Assembly: GCA_023460255.1 (NCBI GenBank)
Contig: JAEWQZ010000404.1
Location: forward strand, 1 to 5,964
Source of the DNA: Actinomycetes bacterium
GTDB lineage: Bacteria > Actinomycetota > Actinomycetes > Actinomycetales > Cellulomonadaceae
DNA length: 5,964 bases
Direction of reading: 5' to 3'
Shown piece by piece: positions 1 to 5,824 of the stretch. Both the position numbers and the translations under genes were made by a program. The stretch's first letter is position 1. The number at the start of each line of letters is the position of its first letter. Under the pieces are notes generated by a model. The model was not told the DNA's origin and did not search any database. It saw only the letters and a list, made by a program, of their open reading frames with translations.

Positions 1-1083
1 GTGCAGGGGCCGGGTGAGGGCCCGGGGCAGCCGGCCGGCGTCGACGCGCGGGCCCAGCCAGGCGAGCAGGGCCGGTAGCAGCGTCAGGGCGAGGACGACG
101 TCCACGAGCACGACGGCGATGCCGCCCAGGCCCATCGAGCGCATGAACATCTGCGGGAAGAAGAGCAGGCCGCAGAACGCGATGGCCACGGTGAGGCCGG
201 AGAACGCGACGGTCCGGCCGGCGGTGGCGACGGTCCGCCGAACGGCGGCACCGACGTCCGGCGTGCCGGCCCCGTCCGCGCCGCCCTGCCGGTGGATCTC
301 CTCGCGGAACCGGCTGACGATGAACAGCGAGTAGTCGATGGCCAGGCCCAGGCCGAGGATCGTCGCGACGTTGAGTGCGAAGGGCGAGACGTCGGTGACC
401 GCCGTCACGGCCCGCAGGACGAGCATGCTGCCGACGATGGCGATGACGCCGATGACGATGGGCAGTGCGGCAGCGGTGAGACTGCCGAAGATCACGACGA
501 GCAGCACGAGCAGGACGGGCATGGCGAGCGTCTCGGCCCGGGCGATGTCCCGCTCGGCGCGCTCCTGGAGCTCGGTGAAGACCGGCTGCGCGCCCGCGAG
601 GTGCGTGGTGAACGGGTCGGGCGCCACGAGGTCGTCGTGGATCCGCTCGTAGGAGTCGGCCCGCGCCTGGTCGTCGTCTCCGGCGAGCCGCAGGGCCACC
701 ATGACGGTGCGGCCGTCGGCGCCGACGAGGCCCGCGCGCACGGCGTCGGGCAGGCCCGGCGACCACGGGTGGACGACCTGGGCGACGTCCTGCGCGGGCA
801 GGCCGGCGAGCACCGGGGCGAGGGCGGCGCGGACGGCGGGGTCGTCGGCCGCCAGGGTCGGGTGCCGCCAGACGGCGACCACGTCGTCGGCCGCCGGTCC
901 GAAGGCCGCCTCCAGGGCCGCTGCGGCCCGCGCGGACTCCGCGTCCGGGTCGACGAAGCCGCCGACGCTCACCTCGTCCTGCACGGCGGGGCCGAAGACC
1001 GCCGCCAGGACGGCGAAGAGCAGCGCGGTGCCGATGACGAGGCGTCGGCGGGTGTGGGTCAGTCGGCCGAGTCGCGTGAGCAC
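1..1083 (-). CDS. MMPL/RND-family membrane transporter, N-terminal part (runs off left edge)
   Basis: Reading the minus strand from a GTG at 1083-1081 gives 361 uninterrupted codons to the window edge. The start is supported by GGAGG at 1094-1090, 6 nt upstream. The protein has a basic N-terminus (VLTRLGRLTHTRRRLVIG) followed by TM1 (about residues 16-33). A periplasmic/extracytoplasmic domain follows (about 35-185), then closely packed membrane segments at about 188-200, 205-226, 236-256, 293-309 and 320-343. The segment GLGLAIDYSLFIVSRFREE (244-262) is the MMPL signature. Its Asp250-Tyr251 pair matches the proton-relay Asp-Tyr of mycobacterial MmpL proteins (family knowledge). MMPL proteins are proton-driven exporters of lipids or drugs in the cytoplasmic membrane; the usual length is about 700-1000 residues, so roughly half is missing here. 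The substrate cannot be told. It is divergent from a TetR gene and is probably repressed by it. Confidence 0.93.
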   Translation of the reverse strand, partial: MLTRLGRLTHTRRRLVIGTALLFAVLAAVFGPAVQDEVSVGGFVDPDAESARAAAALEAAFGPAADDVVAVWRHPTLAADDPAVRAALAPVLAGLPAQDVAQVVHPWSPGLPDAVRAGLVGADGRTVMVALRLAGDDDQARADSYERIHDDLVAPDPFTTHLAGAQPVFTELQERAERDIARAETLAMPVLLVLLVVIFGSLTAAALPIVIGVIAIVGSMLVLRAVTAVTDVSPFALNVATILGLGLAIDYSLFIVSRFREEIHRQGGADGAGTPDVGAAVRRTVATAGRTVAFSGLTVAIAFCGLLFFPQMFMRSMGLGGIAVVLVDVVLALTLLPALLAWLGPRVDAGRLPRALTRPLH

Positions 1084-1154
1084 GGGACGCCTCCGGGTAG
1101 CCTGATGTGACGGGTGATCGCCGTCGCGAACCGGCGAGAACACTGTGAGGTCGC

Positions 1155-1182
1155 GTTTACAGCGTTTGCTAACGGTGTAAAC
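1155..1182. promoter_or_regulatory. Candidate TetR operator: 28-bp interrupted palindrome
   Basis: GTTTACA (1155-1161) and TGTAAAC (1176-1182) are perfect inverted arms. CGTT (1163-1166) and AACG (1171-1174) are inner arms sharing exactly the same centre (between 1168 and 1169), and the central GC also matches. In all, 12 of 14 base pairs are symmetric. The site is AT-rich against a very GC-rich background and lies between the divergent transporter and TetR genes. Position and symmetry fit a TetR dimer or pair-of-dimers operator. Binding by the neighbouring protein is inferred, not shown. Confidence 0.75.
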
Positions 1183-1195
1183 CGCAGCACATACT
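1156..1195. promoter_or_regulatory. Possible divergent promoters overlapping the operator
   Basis: Because of the palindrome, both strands carry TTTACA (5 of 6 to the -35 consensus) followed 16 nt later by TAAAC: plus strand 1156-1161 and 1178-1182, minus strand 1181-1176 and 1159-1155. An alternative plus-strand pair is TTGCTA (1166-1171) with CATACT (1190-1195), spacer 18. Either arrangement puts the operator on top of the RNA polymerase sites for both genes. The -10 matches are modest, so the exact promoters are uncertain. Confidence 0.4.
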
Positions 1196-1254
1196 GTTCA
1201 CGCGTGTCAACGGCGTTCCGGATGTCGGTGACGCCCGCGCACCCGGGAGGGGTC

Positions 1255-1992
1255 ATGACGACGACGACGGAGTCGCGCCGCGATCGCCAGCGCGCGGCGA
1301 CCGAGGCCGAGATCAAGGCGGTCGCCCGGCGACAGCTGGTGGCGTCCGGCGGGAGCGAGCTGAGCCTGCGCGGCATCGCCCGCGAGATGGGGATGACCGC
1401 CCCCGGGCTCTACCGGTACTTCCCGAGCCTCGAGGCGATCACGCAGGAGATGTGCCACGACCTGGTCGCGGAGGTGGCCGCGCACATCGACGCGGCGCTC
1501 GCGTCGGCCGGGACCGACCTCGCCGAGCGGATGCACGTCGCCGTGCGCGCGTTCCGTGGCTGGGCTGTCGAGCACCCTGCCGAGTTCGCGCTGCTGTTCC
1601 GGTCCAAGGGTCCCGGGCCCGTGGCGTTCCCCGGGCACGAGATCGCCGAGTGGTCCGAGGAGTGCAGTCACAGCCAGGCCTTCGCGCGACTCTTCCTCGA
1701 CCTGTTCGTCGACCTCTGGCAGCAGCAGCCGTTCGAGCTGCCCGACGCCGAGCACCTCCCGGGCGAGGTCGTCGAGCAGCTCGCCGGCCTGCGCCGGCTC
1801 GCGAAGGACGACGTGCCCGACGGCGCGGTGTGGGTCTTCGCGCACGCGTGGGTGCGCCTGTACAGCGTGATCGCGCTCGAGGTGCTGGGGCACCTGGAGT
1901 TCATGTTCACGGACGTCGAGCCCTACTTCGAGGCCGAGCTGCACGCCGTCGCTCACACCATCGGCCTGGAGTACGTCCCCCGCGAGCCCTGA
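1255..1992 (+). CDS. TetR-family transcriptional regulator with WHG-type C-terminal domain
   Basis: The 245-residue protein starts at ATG 1255, just after a strong GGAGGGG (1246-1252). An in-frame reading can be extended back to 1114, but that would run through the palindrome and has no ribosome site, so it is rejected. The N-terminal DNA-binding domain spans about residues 12-60. It includes ELSLRGIAREMGMTAPGLYR (35-54), the typical TetR helix-turn-helix, followed by YFPSLEAITQEM. The C-terminal ligand/dimerisation domain (about 85-240) contains FAHAWVRLYSVIALEVLGHL (195-214), which resembles the WHG-type TetR C-terminal domain. It is divergent from an MMPL transporter with a shared palindromic operator, so the likely role is autoregulation and repression of the transporter until an unknown small molecule binds. 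The GNAT gene lies 55 nt downstream and may be read through from it. Confidence 0.93.
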   Translation: MTTTTESRRDRQRAATEAEIKAVARRQLVASGGSELSLRGIAREMGMTAPGLYRYFPSLEAITQEMCHDLVAEVAAHIDAALASAGTDLAERMHVAVRAFRGWAVEHPAEFALLFRSKGPGPVAFPGHEIAEWSEECSHSQAFARLFLDLFVDLWQQQPFELPDAEHLPGEVVEQLAGLRRLAKDDVPDGAVWVFAHAWVRLYSVIALEVLGHLEFMFTDVEPYFEAELHAVAHTIGLEYVPREP

Positions 1993-2047
1993 CCGCCGGT
2001 CCAGCAGGCGGCGGGGCGGTCGCGGCCGACGGGGGGCGGATGCCACG

Positions 2048-2560
2048 ATGTCGCCCATGGAGCCGGGCATGGACGCGTCAGAGGTGCGGATCGAGGTCGT
2101 CGAGGCCGACGAGGCGGGAGAGCTGCTGACGCTGCGCCGCGCGGCGTTCGTCGCGGAGGCCCAGGAGTACGGTGACCCGTTCATCCCGCCCCTGACGCAG
2201 ACCCTGGACGAGCTGACCGCCGACCTCGACCGCACGGACGTCGTCACCCTCGCCGCCTGGGTCGGGCACCGCATGGTCGGCTCGATCCGGGTCGAGGTCG
2301 AGGGCACCAAGGCCACCCTCGGCCGGCTCGCCGTCGTGCCGGACATGCAGGGCAAGGGGATCGGCACCCAGCTGCTCCTCGCGATCCCGCCGTATCTGCC
2401 GCCGGAGACCTCCGAGGTCTGGGTGTTCACCGCCCGGGACGCCGTGCACAACCTCGCCGACGCGTACGAGGGCGAGCACGACGAGTCCCTCGGCGACCTG
2501 ACGTACGCCTACCTGCGGCGCATCCTCGGCCCGGGCGGCACGCTCCACACCGGGGGCTGA
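2048..2560 (+). CDS. GNAT-family N-acetyltransferase
   Basis: This 170-residue protein has the size of a single GNAT domain. Residues 92-110 (GRLAVVPDMQGKGIGTQLL) are motif A: beta-4 followed by the acetyl-CoA pyrophosphate loop Q-G-K-G-I-G at 101-106. An N-terminal beta-alpha segment (about 13-45) and the strand AAWVGHRMVGSIRVEVEG (69-86) fit the fold. The family transfers acetyl from acetyl-CoA to an amine; the substrate here is not identifiable. Three in-frame ATGs (2048, 2057, 2069) could start it. 2048 is chosen because a G-rich stretch (2031-2040) lies at usable distance, but no strong ribosome site decides it. It sits 55 nt after the TetR gene on the same strand and may share its transcript. 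It ends before the glyA leader and shows no clear link to folate metabolism. Confidence 0.9.
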   Translation: MSPMEPGMDASEVRIEVVEADEAGELLTLRRAAFVAEAQEYGDPFIPPLTQTLDELTADLDRTDVVTLAAWVGHRMVGSIRVEVEGTKATLGRLAVVPDMQGKGIGTQLLLAIPPYLPPETSEVWVFTARDAVHNLADAYEGEHDESLGDLTYAYLRRILGPGGTLHTGG

Positions 2561-2639
2561 GGCGCGGCGGCGTCGGCGGCGTCGGCCGGGTCGGAAAAGG
2601 GCGCGACGACGCCGCGTGGGCCGTTGGTACCCTGGGTCG
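2561..2639 (+). other. Spacer upstream of the riboswitch, with repeats and a weak -10
   Basis: CGGCGTCG occurs twice in tandem (2568-2575 and 2577-2584). The second copy, extended to GCGGCGTCG (2576-2584), can form a 9-bp stem with CGACGCCGC (2607-2615) across a 22-nt loop. There is no U-tract, so a terminator for the acetyltransferase mRNA is only possible. TACCCT at 2628-2633 fits the loose actinobacterial TAnnnT -10 and would start transcription near 2640, exactly at the aptamer's first stem. No convincing -35 is seen. Confidence 0.35.
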
Positions 2640-2722
2640 GTCGCGACTGGCGGGATGATCGGGTGGGGAACCACCGGGGAGCGACGCAGCAGCTGACGAG
2701 GGGTCGGACGCCTGGGCCCCGG
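2640..2722 (+). promoter_or_regulatory. ZTP/ZMP riboswitch aptamer (pfl motif) upstream of glyA
   Basis: The conserved pfl blocks are present in order: CGACTGGCGG (2644-2653, beginning CGCGACTGGC at 2642), GGTGG (2662-2666) with GGAA loop and CCACC (2671-2675), CGGGGAGCGAC (2675-2685), and GACGCCTGGGC (2707-2717). P1 forms from GTCGC (2640-2644) with GCGAC (2681-2685). P2 is GGTGG/CCACC closed by a GNRA-type GGAA tetraloop. The 3' hairpin is CGG (2705-2707) with CCG (2719-2721), presenting GCCTGGGC. The diagnostic pseudoknot pairs GGCG (2649-2652) with CGCC (2709-2712). ZTP riboswitches are known to sense ZMP/ZTP, which rise when 10-formyl-THF is scarce, and commonly precede glyA, folD and purH; both downstream genes fit. 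The exact outer boundaries are uncertain by several bases. Confidence 0.93.
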
Positions 2723-2772
2723 GTCGCCCACCTCGTGCGCGCCCCGGCTCGCACTGCTGATCGAGGAGAACG
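2696..2772 (+). promoter_or_regulatory. Riboswitch expression platform and glyA ribosome binding site
   Basis: The glyA Shine-Dalgarno is GAGGAG (2763-2768), 4 nt before ATG 2773. CCTCGT (2731-2736) can pair with ACGAGG (2696-2701), closing the aptamer's 3' hairpin domain. Alternatively, CCTCG (2731-2735) can pair with CGAGG (2762-2766), covering the Shine-Dalgarno. A small hairpin GTGCG (2735-2739) / CGCAC (2750-2754) would bring the second pair together. No U-tract follows any stem, so control is more likely at translation than by termination. The predicted logic is ligand bound, aptamer stem formed, ribosome site free, gene ON. Pairings are read directly; folding energies were not computed. 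Confidence 0.6.
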
Positions 2773-4089
2773 ATGACCGCCAACGCCGACTCCCAGGCCC
2801 CTGCCCCCGCCTCCCGCGACAGCGTCCTGGACGCCCCCCTCGCGCAGGTCGACCCCGAGATCGCCGAGGTCCTCTCGCTCGAGCTCGGCCGCCAGCGCGA
2901 GACGCTCGAGATGATCGCGAGCGAGAACTTCGTGCCGCGCGCCGTGCTCCAGGCGCAGGGCTCCGTGCTCACCAACAAGTACGCCGAGGGCTACCCGGGC
3001 AAGCGCTACTACGGCGGCTGCGAGCACGTCGACGTCGCGGAGAACCTCGCCATCGCGCGGGCGAAGGCCCTGTTCGGTGCCGACCACGCCAACGTCCAGC
3101 CGCACGCCGGCGCGCAGGCGAACGCCGCCGTCCTGCACGCGCTGGCCACCGCCGGCGACCCGATCCTCGGCATGGAGCTGGCCCACGGCGGCCACCTCAC
3201 GCACGGCATGAAGATCAACTTCTCCGGTCGGCTGTACGACGTCGCGTCCTACCAGGTGGACCCGCAGACCTTCCGCGTCGACATGGACGTGGTCCGCGCC
3301 AAGGCCCTCGAGCACCGCCCGCGCGTCATCATCGCGGGCTGGTCCGCCTACCCGCGGCACCTGGACTTCGCGGCCTTCGCCGAGATCGCCCGCGAGGTCG
3401 GCGCCGCGCTGTGGGTGGACATGGCGCACTTCGCCGGCCTCGTCGCCGCGGGCCTGCACCCGTCGCCCGTGCCGCACGCCGACGTCGTGTCCTCGACGGT
3501 GCACAAGACCATCGGCGGCCCGCGCTCCGGCTTCATCCTGTGCCGCGAGGAGCACGCGAAGAAGATCGACTCGGCGGTGTTCCCCGGTCAGCAGGGCGGC
3601 CCGCTCATGCACGTGATCGCGGCCAAGGCGACCGCGTTCAGGATCGCCGCGACGCAGGAGTTCCGGGCCCGCCAGCAGCGCACGCTCGACGGCGCGCAGG
3701 TCCTCGCCGAGCGCCTCTCGGCCCCGGACGTCGCAGGCGCCGGCGTCTCCGTGCTGACCGGCGGCACCGACGTGCACCTCGTGCTCGTCGACCTGCGCGA
3801 GTCCCCCCTGGACGGCCAGCAGGCCGAGGACCTCCTGCACGACGCCGGCATCACCGTGAACCGCAACGCGGTGCCGTTCGACCCGCGCCCCCCACGCGTG
3901 ACCTCCGGACTGCGCATCGGCACCCCGGCACTCGCCACCCGCGGCTTCGGCGAGGCCGAGTTCCGCGAGGTCGCCGACATCATCGCGACGGCCCTGGTGC
4001 AGGGCTCGGGCGCGGACGTCGCCGCGCTGCGGGCGCGCGTCGCCCGGCTGACCGCCGACTTCCCGCTCTACCCGGGCCTCGCGCAGTGA
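2773..4089 (+). CDS. glyA: Serine hydroxymethyltransferase
   Basis: This cytoplasmic PLP enzyme interconverts serine plus THF with glycine plus 5,10-methylene-THF, the main entry of one-carbon units. The full-length protein is 438 residues and starts at ATG 2773 behind GAGGAG. Family landmarks are LTNKYAEGYPGKRYYGG (66-82, with Tyr70, catalytic Glu72 and Tyr80), NVQPHAGAQAN (107-117), WVDMAHFAGLVAAG (214-227, Asp216 for the PLP ring nitrogen), and STVHKTIGGPRSG (241-253). Lys245 is the PLP-binding lysine. VFPGQQGGPLMH (269-280) and TSGLRIGTPALATRGF (377-392, Arg381 for the substrate carboxylate) follow. The GAQAN and GGPRSG variants resemble mycobacterial GlyA as I recall it, so they are lineage features rather than damage. 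About 20 extra N-terminal residues rich in Ala/Pro precede the core. It is the first gene of an operon with folD and is controlled by the ZTP riboswitch. Confidence 0.98.
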   Translation: MTANADSQAPAPASRDSVLDAPLAQVDPEIAEVLSLELGRQRETLEMIASENFVPRAVLQAQGSVLTNKYAEGYPGKRYYGGCEHVDVAENLAIARAKALFGADHANVQPHAGAQANAAVLHALATAGDPILGMELAHGGHLTHGMKINFSGRLYDVASYQVDPQTFRVDMDVVRAKALEHRPRVIIAGWSAYPRHLDFAAFAEIAREVGAALWVDMAHFAGLVAAGLHPSPVPHADVVSSTVHKTIGGPRSGFILCREEHAKKIDSAVFPGQQGGPLMHVIAAKATAFRIAATQEFRARQQRTLDGAQVLAERLSAPDVAGAGVSVLTGGTDVHLVLVDLRESPLDGQQAEDLLHDAGITVNRNAVPFDPRPPRVTSGLRIGTPALATRGFGEAEFREVADIIATALVQGSGADVAALRARVARLTADFPLYPGLAQ

Positions 4090-4961
4090 CGGCGCAGGTC
4101 CTCGACGGCAAGGCCGTCGCCGCCACGATCAAGGGCGAGCTCGCGGTCCGGGTCGCGGCGCTGCGGGCGCGCGGCGTCGTGCCCGGGCTCGGGACGGTGC
4201 TGGTCGGCGACGACCCCGGGTCGCACGCGTACGTCGCCGGCAAGCACCGCGACTGCGCGGAGGTGGGCATCGACTCCATCCGGGAGGACCTGCCGGCGGA
4301 CGCGACGCCCGCCCAGGTCCGCGCGGCGGTCGACCGGCTCAACGGCGACCGGCGCTGCACCGGCTACATCGTCCAGCTCCCGCTGCCGAAGGGGATCGAC
4401 CCGGGTCCGCTGCTCGAGCGGATCGACCCGGCGAAGGACGCGGACGGCCTGCACCCGACGAACCTCGGCCGCCTCGTCCTGCGGGTCAACGAGCCGCTCA
4501 CCTCACCGTTGCCGTGCACGCCGCGTGCGTGCCTGGAGCTGCTCGCGCGGCACGGGCTCTCGGTGGCGGGCAAGCACGTCGTCGTCGTGGGTCGGGGCAC
4601 CACCGTCGGGCGGTCCATCGGCCTGCTCCTCACGCGCCGCGAGCACAACGCCACGGTGACGCTCACGCACACGGGCACGCGCGACCTGGGCGAGCACCTG
4701 CGCCGGGCCGACGTGATCGTCGCGGCCGCGGGCGTGCCCGGGATCGTCCGGGCCGAGGACGTCGCGCCGGGTGCCGTGGTGCTCGACGTCGGGGTGTCGC
4801 GGCAGGTCGACGAGGCGACCGGGAAGACCCGTCTCGTCGGCGACGTCGACCCCGCCGTCGCCGAGGTGGCCGGGTGGCTGTCGCCGAACCCCGGCGGAGT
4901 CGGGCCGATGACGCGGGCGATGCTCCTGGCGAACGTGGTGGAGGCGGCCGAGTCCCGCTGA
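4086..4961 (+). CDS. folD: Bifunctional methylenetetrahydrofolate dehydrogenase / methenyltetrahydrofolate cyclohydrolase
   Basis: FolD oxidises 5,10-methylene-THF to 5,10-methenyl-THF with NADP and hydrolyses it to 10-formyl-THF, in the cytoplasm. The 291-residue length is normal. The start is GTG 4086, whose last two bases lie in the TGA stop of glyA (4-bp GTGA overlap), implying translational coupling; an open frame continues further upstream but is antisense-free shadow of glyA. Visible motifs are GSHAYVAGKHRDCAEVGI (45-62, Tyr49 and catalytic Lys53), YIVQLPLPKGI (94-104, Gln97), KDADGLHPTNLGRL (117-130, Asp120), and VVVVGRGTTVGRSIGLLLTRR (165-185, dinucleotide-binding loop). The C-terminus carries DVGVSR (234-239) and WLSPNPGGVGPMTRAMLL (264-281). 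The usual Pro of the VGRP loop is Ser here (Ser177). It acts directly on the GlyA product, and both are governed by the riboswitch. Confidence 0.98.
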   Translation: MTAQVLDGKAVAATIKGELAVRVAALRARGVVPGLGTVLVGDDPGSHAYVAGKHRDCAEVGIDSIREDLPADATPAQVRAAVDRLNGDRRCTGYIVQLPLPKGIDPGPLLERIDPAKDADGLHPTNLGRLVLRVNEPLTSPLPCTPRACLELLARHGLSVAGKHVVVVGRGTTVGRSIGLLLTRREHNATVTLTHTGTRDLGEHLRRADVIVAAAGVPGIVRAEDVAPGAVVLDVGVSRQVDEATGKTRLVGDVDPAVAEVAGWLSPNPGGVGPMTRAMLLANVVEAAESR

Positions 4962-4972
4962 CCTCGTGCGGA

Positions 4973-4995
4973 GCGTCCCGCGGTCCTGCGGACGC
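4973..4995 (+). terminator. Weak hairpin after folD, possible U-less terminator
   Basis: GCGTCC (4973-4978) and GGACGC (4990-4995) form a perfect 6-bp stem with an 11-nt loop, beginning 12 nt after the folD stop. No T-run follows. High-GC actinobacteria often lack U-tracts at transcript ends, so it could end the glyA-folD mRNA, but stems of this size arise often by chance at this GC content. Confidence 0.25.
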
Positions 4996-5131
4996 GACTC
5001 GGTCTTGCGGGGGAGGTCCACGCGGAGGGGATCCATGCAGGCGGAGGTCGGGGGGCCGGCGGGCCGATGAGTCCGGCGGTCGGTGACGGTCGGTACCGGT
5101 GACCGCGCTCAGACCGACGCAAGGAGACCCC

Positions 5132-5611
5132 ATGGGCACCGTGCACACCCACCTCTGGTTCGACGGGCAGGCGGAGGAGGCGGCGACGTTCTGGACGTCC
5201 GTCGTGCCGAACTCGCGCATCCTGGACGTGCGGCGCGCTCCCGCGGGCGTGCCCGGGGTTGCGGAGGGCGCGGCCTTCGTCGTCGAGCTCGACCTGGACG
5301 GGCACCGCGTCACGGCCCTCAACGCCGGGCCGGAGTTCACGCTGGACGAGGCGTTCTCGTTCTTCCTCGAGTGCGAGACGCAGGAGGACGTCGACAGGTG
5401 CTGGGACGCCCTGCTCGCCGGCGGGGGAGCACCGTCGCAGTGCGGCTGGCTCCGGGACCGGTTCGGCGTGTCCTGGCAGGTCGTGCCGAAGGGTCTGGAC
5501 GACCTCGTGTTCGCGCCGGGTGAGGCGGGGCAGCGCGCCATGGCCTGCATGCTGGGCCAGGTCAAGCTCGACATCGGGGCGATCCGCGCGGCGTTCGACG
5601 GCGGGGCGTAG
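5132..5611 (+). CDS. VOC-superfamily protein (PhnB-like / '3-demethylubiquinone-9 3-methyltransferase' domain)
   Basis: This 159-residue protein starts at ATG 5132, 5 nt after a strong AAGGAG (5121-5126). An upstream in-frame GTG or longer reading from 5099 would begin before that ribosome site and is not preferred. LWFDGQAEEAATFWTSVVPNSRI (8-30) is the typical opening of the PhnB-like group. It is followed by VELDLDGHRVTALNAGPEFT (51-70), FSFFLECETQEDVDRCWDAL (75-94), GWLRDRFGVSWQVVPKGL (105-122) and a C-terminal helix ending MLGQVKLDIGAIRAAFDG. Such proteins form a beta-alpha-beta-beta-beta fold, often dimeric. The methyltransferase name is a historical label and the actual activity is generally unknown. 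It stands alone with 170 nt upstream and 213 nt downstream. A role with glyA-folD is not indicated. Confidence 0.9.
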   Translation: MGTVHTHLWFDGQAEEAATFWTSVVPNSRILDVRRAPAGVPGVAEGAAFVVELDLDGHRVTALNAGPEFTLDEAFSFFLECETQEDVDRCWDALLAGGGAPSQCGWLRDRFGVSWQVVPKGLDDLVFAPGEAGQRAMACMLGQVKLDIGAIRAAFDGGA

Positions 5612-5755
5612 CGCACGGCGGGCCGCTCCCCGGTGGTGGTGCCTCCGGTGGCGCGCGGTCGCCGGCAGGATCTGCCGCTGGCGAGCATCTGTGCCACTGT
5701 CACACCTGGGGCGATGGGGGACGTTTTCACCCGTTCAGGCCGCGGAAGTCGCCGG

Positions 5756-5761
5756 TAGAGT
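5756..5761 (+). promoter_or_regulatory. Possible -10 element for the right-edge gene
   Basis: TAGAGT fits the TAnnnT actinobacterial -10 pattern and stands out in a slightly less GC-rich patch (5721-5767). A weak GTTCAG (5733-5738) lies 17 nt upstream. This would give a leader of about 55 nt before the next gene. The support is only pattern and position. Confidence 0.25.
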
Positions 5762-5824
5762 TCATGACTCGACGCGGGACGCCCGGGGGCCGCGACGCCG
5801 CGCCATGACGACAGAAGGACCCGT

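Noticed and set aside
292..1110. Long open plus-strand frame of 272 codons opposite the transporter
   Set aside because: Its product is a low-complexity Gly/Asp/Arg/Glu-rich string with no fold-like pattern. The minus strand encodes a convincing MMPL protein, so this is a GC-driven antisense shadow.
1114..1254. N-terminal extension of the TetR protein from 1114
   Set aside because: It would translate the palindrome and lacks a ribosome site, while ATG 1255 follows GGAGGGG and gives the normal TetR N-terminus.
1993..2011. CCGCC/GGCGG hairpin after the TetR stop as a terminator
   Set aside because: It is a 5-bp all-GC stem with no U-tract, not distinguishable from background, so separation from the GNAT gene is not supported.
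2576..2615. Long-range GCGGCGTCG/CGACGCCGC stem as part of the riboswitch
   Set aside because: It lies entirely upstream of the P1 stem and of the candidate transcript start, and is not part of the pfl motif.
2509..3840. Long open minus-strand frame of 443 codons opposite glyA
   Set aside because: It lies antisense to a clear SHMT gene and its product is repetitive in Gly, Arg, Val and Asp. High GC removes stops in this frame.
3411..4085. N-terminal extension of FolD through glyA
   Set aside because: The extra sequence is Arg/Pro-rich shadow of glyA. FolD homology begins at GTG 4086.
5077..5104. Repeated CGGT units and a CGGTACCG palindrome upstream of the VOC gene as an operator
   Set aside because: The symmetry stops after 8 bp, the repeats are short and in low-complexity sequence, and no adjacent regulator suggests a use.
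5099..5131. 11-codon extension of the VOC protein
   Set aside because: The AAGGAG at 5121-5126 lies inside this extension and points to ATG 5132.
5664..5676. Hairpin GGCAG-GAT-CTGCC downstream of the VOC gene as a terminator
   Set aside because: The stem is only 5-6 bp, has a 3-nt loop, no U-tract, and sits 50 nt past the stop; chance is likely at this GC content.
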